In this document: positions 1 to 5,154 of the stretch, one piece after another
How positions within the stretch are numbered: the stretch's first letter is position 1
Layout of the letters: each line of letters starts with the position of its first letter
From: an uncultured Collinsella sp.
Lineage (GTDB): Bacteria > Actinomycetota > Coriobacteriia > Coriobacteriales > Coriobacteriaceae
Reading direction: 5' to 3'
Length of the DNA: 5,780 nt
Assembly: GCA_938045085.1 (NCBI GenBank)
Contig: CALINZ010000225.1
Coordinates: 1 to 5,780, forward strand
Position numbers and translations under genes: made by a program
The notes under the pieces: generated by a model
Database searches by the model: none
Seen by the model: the letters and a program-made list of their open reading frames with translations, nothing else
What the model was told of the DNA's origin: nothing

Positions 1-1
1 C

Positions 2-742
2 GAGCAGGTGCCGTGGGTCATCATCGGCAAGGGCTCCAATCTGCTGGTTGCCGATGGCGGTTATCGCGGTGCCGTCATTTCGCTCGGACGTGAGTTTCAG
101 CGCACGGTTGTTGCCGATGACGGTTGTACGCTGACGGTCGGTGCGGGCGTGATGTTTGCGCGCCTGGTCAACGATGCCCTGTCGCGTAGCCTCTCGGGCC
201 TTGAGTTTGCCGTTGGCATCCCTGGGTCGGTCGGCGGTGCGATATCTATGAATGCCGGCGCACGGACCGAATGGATTGGCTCGCTGGTTGAGGATGTCGT
301 AACGTTTGACCCGGCATCCGGTATCAAGCATTATGCGGGGTCCGAGATCACTTGGGGCTACCGCGAATGTAGCCTTCCCCGCAATGAGATCATCCTCGAG
401 TGCGTGCTCAAGCTTAAACCGGCGCCCAAGGCCGACATTCGCGAGCGCATGGAACGGTACCTGACGAGGCGCAAGCGTACGCAGCCCATGGGTCGCGCAT
501 CCTGCGGGTCGGTCTTTCGCAACCCGCCCGATGCGAGTGTGGGCAAGCTTATCGAGGATTGTGGATTAAAGGGTTTTTCGATTGGCGGCGCGGAAGTTTC
601 GCCCGTTCACGCTAATTTTATCGTTAATAACGGAACTGCCTCGGCCGATGACGTTGCCGCGGTTATCAGACATGTGCACGGAAAGGTGAGGGAGGCGTAT
701 GGCATCGAGCTCAGACCGGAAGTTAAATTCCTCGGCTTCTAG
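2..742 (+). CDS. murB: UDP-N-acetylenolpyruvoylglucosamine reductase MurB, 5'-truncated by window edge
   Basis: MurB is the cytoplasmic FAD enzyme that reduces UDP-GlcNAc-enolpyruvate to UDP-MurNAc with NADPH, the second committed step of peptidoglycan precursor synthesis. The frame is open from the window edge; 246 residues are visible and roughly 60 N-terminal residues lie outside. Numbering from the GTG at base 8 (internal, not the true start): FAD-binding GKGSNLLVADGG at 7-18, GLEFAVGIPGSVGGA at 64-78 with MNAG just after, the catalytic-serine motif SCGSVFRNP at 165-173 (the Ser after CG is the expected proton donor), GGAEVSPVHANFIVN at 193-207, and the C-terminal ELRPEVKFLG carrying the second catalytic acid (Glu238). 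Extrapolated length near 305 residues and the SCGSVF form match type II MurB (Staphylococcus aureus-like). The 3' end overlaps the next gene by 44 bases, implying one transcript. Identification is very secure; only the start is unknown. Confidence 0.96.
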   Translation, partial: EQVPWVIIGKGSNLLVADGGYRGAVISLGREFQRTVVADDGCTLTVGAGVMFARLVNDALSRSLSGLEFAVGIPGSVGGAISMNAGARTEWIGSLVEDVVTFDPASGIKHYAGSEITWGYRECSLPRNEIILECVLKLKPAPKADIRERMERYLTRRKRTQPMGRASCGSVFRNPPDASVGKLIEDCGLKGFSIGGAEVSPVHANFIVNNGTASADDVAAVIRHVHGKVREAYGIELRPEVKFLGF

Positions 743-1955
743 AGCATCGAAACCCACCTTCCGCCGCGCCGGAGGGCGTTCCGGCGCGCCTGCCAAACCT
801 CAACGCAATACCGTCGCGCACTCTAAGTCTGTCGGGCATGCTCGACAGACCAGTCGTCCGGTTGTCGGCTCGCAGCTCGGCAATCGTCCGGCCGCAAAAA
901 AGTCCTCGCGTCCCTCGGTGACGTCAAAGCCTGTTATGGGCGCCAAGCCTGCCCGTCCTATGGCAACTCCTAAGCCTTCGACAGGAACTAAAGCGGCGCG
1001 TCCGGGTCGCACGCTGGGCGCATCGAAACCGCGCTCGCTGACATCGGTGCCGGCTACCGCCAAGAAGCCTTCGAGTAAAAAAGGCGTCAACCCGTTGTCT
1101 TCACTTGGGGCGATGGCAAATAAAACATCAGACGCCGCTTCTGTCGTTACAGGCAAAGGCAAAATCGTGGGCGGCGTTTTGGCCGTCTTGGCCGTGCTCG
1201 TCGTCGTTGCCATCGTGGTGATTAACTCTGGATTGTTTACCGCCACTGATATTCAGATTCAAGGCAGCGAGCACGTGACGAAGCACGATGCTATCCAGCT
1301 GATCGATTTGCCCGAGGGAACGTCGCTTTTTAACGTCGATCCCGACCAGATTACCGAGGACCTCAAGCAGAATCCGTGGGTCTCGGGCGTGGATGTCCAG
1401 CGTCAGTTCCCGCATACGCTCATCATTACGCCGATGGAGCGCAAGGTCATCGCAATTGCCTATATCAGCTCCGATGACCTTGCCTGGGCCATCGGGGATG
1501 ATGACACCTGGATCGCCCCGCTGTCGACGTCGGTCGAAGTGGATGACCAGGGCAACGTCATCACGACGGGGCAGGGCTCAAATACCCTGACCGGCATTGA
1601 TGCCGCGCTGGCGCTCGCTAAGCACTATGGCGCGGTGTTGTTGACTGATGTCTCGGCGGATGTCGCTCCGGTTTCCGGCCAGGCGGTGAGCTCCAAGGCC
1701 GTTAAGGCTGGCTTGGATTATGTGCGTGGTTTTTCGAGCGAGTTCTTGGGACAAGTCAAGGATATTTCCGCGCCTTCGGTCGAAGCCATCTCGGCAAACC
1801 TCAATAACGGCATTGAGGTGTCGCTGGGCGATTCGAACGATATCGTCAAGAAGGAGCACGTAGCCACCAAGCTGCTTTCGCAGGTAGAGGGCGTAACGTA
1901 TATCAATGTGCGCTCTCCGGGCAACTACACATTTAGGAACGCTCCGACCTCGTAG
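699..1955 (+). CDS. ftsQ: FtsQ/DivIB-type cell division protein with POTRA domain and long basic N-terminal tail
   Basis: A 418-residue bitopic membrane protein of the divisome; FtsQ/DivIB proteins link FtsL/FtsB (DivIC) to septal synthesis. Residues 1-155 are low-complexity, with about 30 Lys/Arg against 2 acidic residues and 16 prolines, most preceded by K or R. One hydrophobic helix follows at about 156-176. A FtsQ-type POTRA domain spans about 180-252 (FTATDIQIQGSEHVT, then GTSLFNVD, then NPWVSGVDVQRQFPHTL), and a beta domain runs to about 405. The start at 699 lies inside murB, with purine-rich GAGGGAGG (688-695) ending 3 bases upstream and AAAGG (682-686) behind it. The next in-frame ATG is codon 80 and has no ribosome-binding site, so 699 is preferred. 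Gene position (after murB, before ftsZ, no ftsA) fits ftsQ of Actinobacteria. The family call is secure from the POTRA domain and context; the tail's role is unknown. Confidence 0.9.
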   Translation: MASSSDRKLNSSASRASKPTFRRAGGRSGAPAKPQRNTVAHSKSVGHARQTSRPVVGSQLGNRPAAKKSSRPSVTSKPVMGAKPARPMATPKPSTGTKAARPGRTLGASKPRSLTSVPATAKKPSSKKGVNPLSSLGAMANKTSDAASVVTGKGKIVGGVLAVLAVLVVVAIVVINSGLFTATDIQIQGSEHVTKHDAIQLIDLPEGTSLFNVDPDQITEDLKQNPWVSGVDVQRQFPHTLIITPMERKVIAIAYISSDDLAWAIGDDDTWIAPLSTSVEVDDQGNVITTGQGSNTLTGIDAALALAKHYGAVLLTDVSADVAPVSGQAVSSKAVKAGLDYVRGFSSEFLGQVKDISAPSVEAISANLNNGIEVSLGDSNDIVKKEHVATKLLSQVEGVTYINVRSPGNYTFRNAPTS

Positions 1956-2032
1956 CGCTGGTTGATGCTTTGTTGAGGGGCCATACCACGCCGTTTATCT
2001 GGTTTGTTTGGTTTTCACGGTCAATTATTTGA

Positions 2033-2061
2033 CTGATACGTTCATAATGTGCAAACATAAT
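2033..2061 (+). promoter_or_regulatory. Candidate sigma-70-type promoter for ftsZ
   Basis: CTGATA (2033-2038; 4 of 6 matches to TTGACA) is 17 bases before CATAAT (2056-2061; 5 of 6 matches to TATAAT), in an AT-rich island within otherwise GC-rich DNA. Initiation would fall near 2068, giving a leader of about 87 bases. A better-looking TTGACT (2029-2034) and a second CATAAT (2043-2048) are nearby, but their spacing to each other or to 2056 is wrong. No intrinsic terminator is visible between ftsQ and this site, so ftsZ may also receive read-through from murB-ftsQ. Confidence 0.45.
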
Positions 2062-2105
2062 ACGGTTTACCTTTGCATTTACTTTCAACCTGAAGGTTAA
2101 TGTGC

Positions 2106-2123
2106 GCAGGGGTCGACCCATGC
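2106..2123. repeat. 18-base imperfect palindrome in the ftsZ leader, possible operator or hairpin
   Basis: GCAGGGGTCGACCCATGC pairs at 8 of 9 positions around the central CG, with a perfect 10-base core (GGGTCGACCC, 2110-2119). It lies 31 bases before the ftsZ start codon and downstream of the candidate promoter. It could be a binding site for a dimeric regulator, or in RNA a short stem with a TCGA loop. The dyad is directly visible; a function is only inferred. Confidence 0.4.
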
Positions 2124-2141
2124 TATGGCTATAACCTTTGT

Positions 2142-2153
2142 TCGGAGGACCGA
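2142..2153 (+). promoter_or_regulatory. ftsZ ribosome-binding site that decides the start codon
   Basis: GGAGG (2144-2148) is 6 bases before ATG 2155, the ideal arrangement. The alternative in-frame ATG at 2125 would place this site inside the coding sequence and has only a GGGG run 12 bases upstream, so 2155 is chosen. The site sits in a tiny dyad, TCGG-AGGA-CCGA (2142-2153), that would present AGGA in a four-base loop. Confidence 0.8.
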
Positions 2154-2154
2154 C

Positions 2155-3309
2155 ATGCACGAGACAGAGATCAACAACTACCTTGCCGTCATTAAGGTGG
2201 TCGGCGTCGGCGGCGGCGGTACCAACGCGGTCAATCGAATGATCGAAGAGGGCATCCGCGGCGTCGAGTTTGTTGCCATCAACACCGATGCTCAGGCACT
2301 CGCGATCTCTGATGCCGATATCAAGGTGCACATCGGCACCGATCTTACCCGCGGCCTGGGCGCCGGCGCCAACCCCGAGGTTGGCCGCAAGGCTGCCGAT
2401 GAGTCCCGCGACGACATTGCCGAGGCGCTCGCTGGCGCCGACATGGTGTTCATCACCTGCGGCGAGGGCGGTGGCACCGGTACCGGCGCTGCTCCCATCG
2501 TTGCCGATATCGCGATGAACGAGGTCGGTGCGCTGACCGTCGCCGTCGTGACCAAGCCCTTCACCTTCGAGGGCCGCAAGCGCAAGAAGAGCGCCGAGGA
2601 GGGCATTAAGACTCTCTCCGATTGCGTCGACACCATGATCGTCATCCCTAACGATAAGCTGCTCGACATCGCCGAGAAGAAGACCACCATGCTCGAGGCC
2701 TTCGCGATTGCCGATGGCGTCCTTTCCCAGGGCACCCAGGGTATCACCGACCTCATCACCGTCCCCGGTATCATCAACCTGGACTTCGCCGATGTTAAGA
2801 CCATCATGAAGCAGGCCGGTACCGCCATGATGGGTATCGGTACCTCTTCTGGGGACACCCGTGCCGTCGACGCTGCCCAGCAGGCCATCTCCAGCCCGCT
2901 GCTCGAGAGCTCCATCGATGGTGCCACGCGCGTGCTGCTCTCCATCGCCGGTTCCAAGGACCTGGGCATCCAGGAGATCAGCGACGCCGCCGACGTTGTC
3001 GCCAACGCCGTCGACCCCGAGGCCAACATCATCTTCGGTACCGTTGTCGACGAGTCCCTGGGCGATCAGGTGCGTATCACCGTCATCGCTACGGGCTTCT
3101 CCGACTCCAACGTCAACCGTCAGGACGAGCTCTTTGCTGCTCAGCAGTCTCAGGGCAAGGCCGCTGCCTCCGCTGAGCCGCAGCGCACCGCTCCTGCCAC
3201 GAGCCCGGCTCAGGCCGCTCCGACCCGCAACGTCGGTGGCACCGAGCTTCCTAACTTCGGCAACGATCAGTTCGAGCTTCCCGACTTCCTGAAGCGCGGT
3301 AGCTTCTAA
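2155..3309 (+). CDS. ftsZ: Cell division protein FtsZ
   Basis: FtsZ is the tubulin-like GTPase that polymerises into the cytokinetic ring and recruits the divisome. The protein has 384 residues, normal for the family. Landmarks: the glycine-rich GVGGGGTNAVNRM near 17-29, NTDAQAL at 43-49, the tubulin signature GEGGGTGTGAAP at 103-114 (nucleotide phosphate loop), PFTFEGRKR at 135-143, the T7 catalytic loop NLDFADV at 208-214 with both aspartates, and NIIFGTVVDESLGDQVRITVIATGF at 291-315. A short Ala/Pro/Gln-rich linker (about 325-370) leads to ELPDFLKRGSF (374-384), the conserved C-terminal peptide that binds membrane anchors such as FtsA or SepF. Glu104, where E. coli has Met, is typical of Actinobacteria. 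Codons are strongly C-ending (GCC, ATC, ACC), more so than in murB or ftsQ, as expected for an abundant protein. It appears to have its own promoter and a strong terminator. Confidence 0.98.
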   Translation: MHETEINNYLAVIKVVGVGGGGTNAVNRMIEEGIRGVEFVAINTDAQALAISDADIKVHIGTDLTRGLGAGANPEVGRKAADESRDDIAEALAGADMVFITCGEGGGTGTGAAPIVADIAMNEVGALTVAVVTKPFTFEGRKRKKSAEEGIKTLSDCVDTMIVIPNDKLLDIAEKKTTMLEAFAIADGVLSQGTQGITDLITVPGIINLDFADVKTIMKQAGTAMMGIGTSSGDTRAVDAAQQAISSPLLESSIDGATRVLLSIAGSKDLGIQEISDAADVVANAVDPEANIIFGTVVDESLGDQVRITVIATGFSDSNVNRQDELFAAQQSQGKAAASAEPQRTAPATSPAQAAPTRNVGGTELPNFGNDQFELPDFLKRGSF

Positions 3310-3335
3310 GTCGTTCTTTGCATTGTTGTGCACAG

Positions 3336-3364
3336 GGGCGTGTCCGTATGGACGCGCCCTTTTT
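3336..3364 (+). terminator. Rho-independent terminator after ftsZ
   Basis: A 10-pair stem, GGGCGTGTCC (3336-3345) with GGACGCGCCC (3350-3359), contains a single G-U wobble and closes a GTAT loop. It is followed directly by TTTTT (3360-3364) and further A/T bases. It lies 26 bases after the ftsZ stop and should end the ftsZ transcript, separating it from pgeF-pst. Confidence 0.93.
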
Positions 3365-3396
3365 ATTTCGACTTTGTAAACTAGAACCTCCAATCT

Positions 3397-3414
3397 CTTT
3401 ACGTTCCCTTTACG
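3397..3414 (+). promoter_or_regulatory. Pho-box-like direct repeat upstream of pgeF-pstS-pstC
   Basis: A perfect 7-base direct repeat, CTTTACG (3397-3403) and CTTTACG (3408-3414), is separated by TTCC, giving an 11-base period and 18 bases in total. This 7-4-7 geometry is that of the E. coli PhoB box, and read as TTTACG-N5-TTTACG it resembles the Bacillus PhoP repeat (TT-A/T/C-ACA with 5-base spacing). The genes downstream include pstS and pstC, the classic Pho targets, which supports a PhoB/PhoP-type response regulator site. The exact bases differ from both consensus sequences, so the regulator is inferred. Confidence 0.55.
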
Positions 3415-3434
3415 ATTGCCTCCAGCGCAGCAGG

Positions 3435-3477
3435 TATCCTTTTAGAGAAGTATGACAGCCGTATAAACGCGGGCTGT
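3435..3477 (+). promoter_or_regulatory. Candidate promoter region of the pgeF-pst operon, with dyad over a -10-like box
   Basis: Two -10-like hexamers are present: TATCCT (3435-3440) and TATAAA (3462-3467). Neither has a good -35 at 16-18 bases, as expected for an activator-dependent promoter. With TATCCT, initiation near 3446 would place the CTTTACG repeats at about -49 to -32, overlapping the -35 region. ACAGCC (3455-3460) and GGCTGT (3472-3477) form an inverted repeat that brackets TATAAA. Which -10 is used cannot be decided from sequence. Confidence 0.35.
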
Positions 3478-3478
3478 A

Positions 3479-3491
3479 GCGGCGATGCCGC
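3479..3491 (+). repeat. Small GC hairpin in the pgeF leader
   Basis: GCGGC (3479-3483), GAT, GCCGC (3487-3491) form a five-pair G/C stem with a three-base loop, ending 15 bases before the AGGAGG site. No U-tract follows, so it is not a terminator. It may only be a chance leader structure. Confidence 0.3.
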
Positions 3492-3506
3492 GGTACTTGT
3501 GTTATT

Positions 3507-3512
3507 AGGAGG
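3507..3512 (+). promoter_or_regulatory. pgeF ribosome-binding site that decides the start codon
   Basis: AGGAGG is 7 bases before ATG 3520. An in-frame GTG at 3499 would put this site inside the coding region and has no comparable site of its own, so ATG 3520 is chosen. Confidence 0.85.
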
Positions 3513-3519
3513 CTTTAGT

Positions 3520-4320
3520 ATGGCAGCACGTGCGGACAAAGTTTCGCGTGTCGACCATGATGGAGTTACGTTGGTGGAGGGCGCGACATCCGATGTTCGC
3601 TTTGCCTTCACCGAGCGCGCCGGTGGCGTTTCCGAAGATGCGTACTCCTCACTCAACTTGGGCTCGCATGTTGGCGATGACCCCTTTGCTGTTCAAGAAA
3701 ATCGTCGTCGCGCGCTCGAGGCTATGGGTGCCGCCGAGTGCGAGCACAACCTGCTCGTTCCCAATCAGGTCCATGGTGATCATATCGTTGCGGTGACCTC
3801 GAACGGCGCCGATGACCTTGAGGACGTTCGCGAGCAGATTGCCGAGGGCTGTGATGCCATCGTCTGCACGGCGCATAACGTGCCCGTGCTGCTCTGCTTT
3901 GCCGACTGCGTTCCCGTGGTGCTGGTGGCCCCCGGCGGATTTGCCGTGGTGCACTCCGGTTGGAAGGGCACGATTGCACGTATTTCCGCCAAGGCGTGCC
4001 AGGCGCTTTGCGATGCTGCCGGTTGCGATGCGAGCGACGTTTCCGCCTATATCGGCCCCCATATCTTGGGTGACGAATATGAGGTATCCCAGGAACTCAT
4101 GGATCGCTTTGCCGCCGAGTTCTCTTGCATCGATGCGAATACCTCTCGCATGCTTGATCTTTCCGCTGCCATTCGCGAGGCGCTGGTAGATGTCGGTGTC
4201 GACGCGGATAATATCGTGGATACCCAGCTTTCGACCGTGCGTCAGAACGACCGCTTTTATTCCTACCGTAACGAGGACGGCACCTGTGGGCGCCATGCTG
4301 CGATCGGCGTGATGCTATGA
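3520..4320 (+). CDS. pgeF: PgeF/YfiH/YlmD-family protein (peptidoglycan editing factor; 'laccase domain' purine nucleoside enzyme)
   Basis: A 266-residue cytoplasmic protein of the DUF152/multicopper-polyphenol-oxidase-like family, full length for the family. Conserved blocks: FTERAGGVSEDAYSSLNLG (30-48) followed by HVGDDP, PNQVHGD (81-87), CFADCVPVVL (126-135), AVVHSGWKGT (142-151), IGPHILGDEYEV (178-189) and FYSYRNEDGTCGRHAAIGVML (246-266). His85, Cys130 and His145 correspond to the conserved metal/active-site triad. E. coli PgeF is reported to remove wrongly made UDP-MurNAc-L-Ser; other family members, including human LACC1/FAMIN, are reported to act on purine nucleosides, partly by phosphorolysis. 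Which activity applies here is open. Its stop overlaps the pstS start as ATGA, so it is the first gene of a pst operon, although the family more usually follows ftsZ in Gram-positive division clusters. It is separated from ftsZ by a terminator. Confidence 0.93.
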   Translation: MAARADKVSRVDHDGVTLVEGATSDVRFAFTERAGGVSEDAYSSLNLGSHVGDDPFAVQENRRRALEAMGAAECEHNLLVPNQVHGDHIVAVTSNGADDLEDVREQIAEGCDAIVCTAHNVPVLLCFADCVPVVLVAPGGFAVVHSGWKGTIARISAKACQALCDAAGCDASDVSAYIGPHILGDEYEVSQELMDRFAAEFSCIDANTSRMLDLSAAIREALVDVGVDADNIVDTQLSTVRQNDRFYSYRNEDGTCGRHAAIGVML

Positions 4321-5153
4321 GAAAGATCGTATCGGTCCTGAGCGCCGCTGTGCTTACGCTTACGCTGTGCGCCTGTTCTTCGGGATCTTCTACCTCTTCC
4401 ATTACCGTGGCCGGCTCCACGACCTGCCTTCCTATCGCCGAGATTGCGGCCGAGGGCTTTAAGGAGGAGACCGGCATCGACGTGCTCGTTTCCGGTTTGG
4501 GTTCTTCCGCTGGCATCGAGGCCGTCAGCGCCGGAACGGCCGATATCGCCAGCTCCTCCCGTGGGCTCAATGCCGACGAACAGGATCTGGGCCTGACCCC
4601 CATCGTAATTGCCCACGACGGTATCGCGGTCATCGTGAACGACGATAACCCGGTCGATAACCTCTCGACCGAGCAGCTCCGCGATATCTACGCCGGCAAG
4701 ATTACCAATTGGAAAGAGGTCGGTGGCGAGGACCTGAGGATTCAGGTCATCAACCGAGACGAGGCGTCCGGTACGCGCGAGGCCTTCCGTACCATCGTGA
4801 TGGATGGCACGCCGTTCGATCGCCGCTCGGCTGTTCTTTCGGGTACGGGCCAGGTGCGCGACGTGGTATCTCGTTCGCGTGGGGCCATCGGCTACATTTC
4901 GCTGGGCTTCGTCGATAGCCTCAACGCCAAGACCTCGGTCAAGGCCGTCTCGGTCAATCATGTTGAGGCGTCCGAGAAGACGGTCGCGAGTGGCGGCTAT
5001 CCCATCTCGCGCGACCTTTACTTCTTTGTGAAGGGTGCGCCTTCGCAGCAGGCGCAGGATTACATCGACTATGTGACGTCCGAAAAGATGGACAAGCAGA
5101 TTCGCGAGGCGGGCTTTATTCCCGTCACCAACGACGAGAAGGGGAGTGAGTAG
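4317..5153 (+). CDS. pstS: Phosphate ABC transporter substrate-binding lipoprotein PstS
   Basis: PstS is the high-affinity phosphate receptor that delivers phosphate to the PstCAB importer. The 278-residue precursor starts with MRK and a hydrophobic stretch ending in the lipobox LCAC, so Cys20 should be lipidated and the protein anchored outside the membrane, as usual in Gram-positives. The PBP-like fold shows VAGSTTCLPIAEI (31-43), the phosphate-loop GSTT, SSAGIEAVSAGTADIASSSR (63-82), IAHDGIAVIVN (98-108) with the expected phosphate-contact Asp101, QLRDIYAGKITNWKEVGG (120-137) and NRDEASGTREAF (146-157), where Arg/Ser-Gly-Thr also contact phosphate. ATG 4317 overlaps the pgeF stop by four bases and has no convincing ribosome-binding site of its own, so translation probably depends on coupling to pgeF. 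pstC follows after one base. Confidence 0.96.
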   Translation: MRKIVSVLSAAVLTLTLCACSSGSSTSSITVAGSTTCLPIAEIAAEGFKEETGIDVLVSGLGSSAGIEAVSAGTADIASSSRGLNADEQDLGLTPIVIAHDGIAVIVNDDNPVDNLSTEQLRDIYAGKITNWKEVGGEDLRIQVINRDEASGTREAFRTIVMDGTPFDRRSAVLSGTGQVRDVVSRSRGAIGYISLGFVDSLNAKTSVKAVSVNHVEASEKTVASGGYPISRDLYFFVKGAPSQQAQDYIDYVTSEKMDKQIREAGFIPVTNDEKGSE

Positions 5154-5154
5154 C

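Noticed and set aside
1956..2028. Possible terminator after ftsQ in the G/T-rich stretch around 2001-2015.
   Set aside because: No stable stem precedes the T-rich bases; the GTTT repeats have no pairing partner.
2029..2061. TTGACT (2029-2034) as the -35 box of the ftsZ promoter.
   Set aside because: The distance to CATAAT at 2056 is 21 bases, too long; CTGATA at 2033 with a 17-base spacer fits better.
2125..2154. An earlier in-frame ATG for ftsZ adding ten residues.
   Set aside because: It would place the ideal GGAGG site inside the coding region and lacks a well-placed site of its own; the added residues do not resemble FtsZ N-termini.
2218..3045. Repeated GGTACC palindromes inside ftsZ.
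   Set aside because: They arise from frequent Gly-Thr (GGT ACC) codon pairs and similar codon choices and do not form a regular array.
1933..3393. A 486-codon open frame on the minus strand covering all of ftsZ and its flanks.
   Set aside because: It mirrors ftsZ, runs through the non-coding leader and the terminator, and its translation is low-complexity (Gly, Asp, Leu, Val) without recognisable domains. Strong C-ending codon bias in ftsZ removes stops from the opposite strand.
3499..3519. An earlier in-frame GTG for pgeF adding seven residues.
   Set aside because: The added codons contain the AGGAGG ribosome-binding site for ATG 3520.
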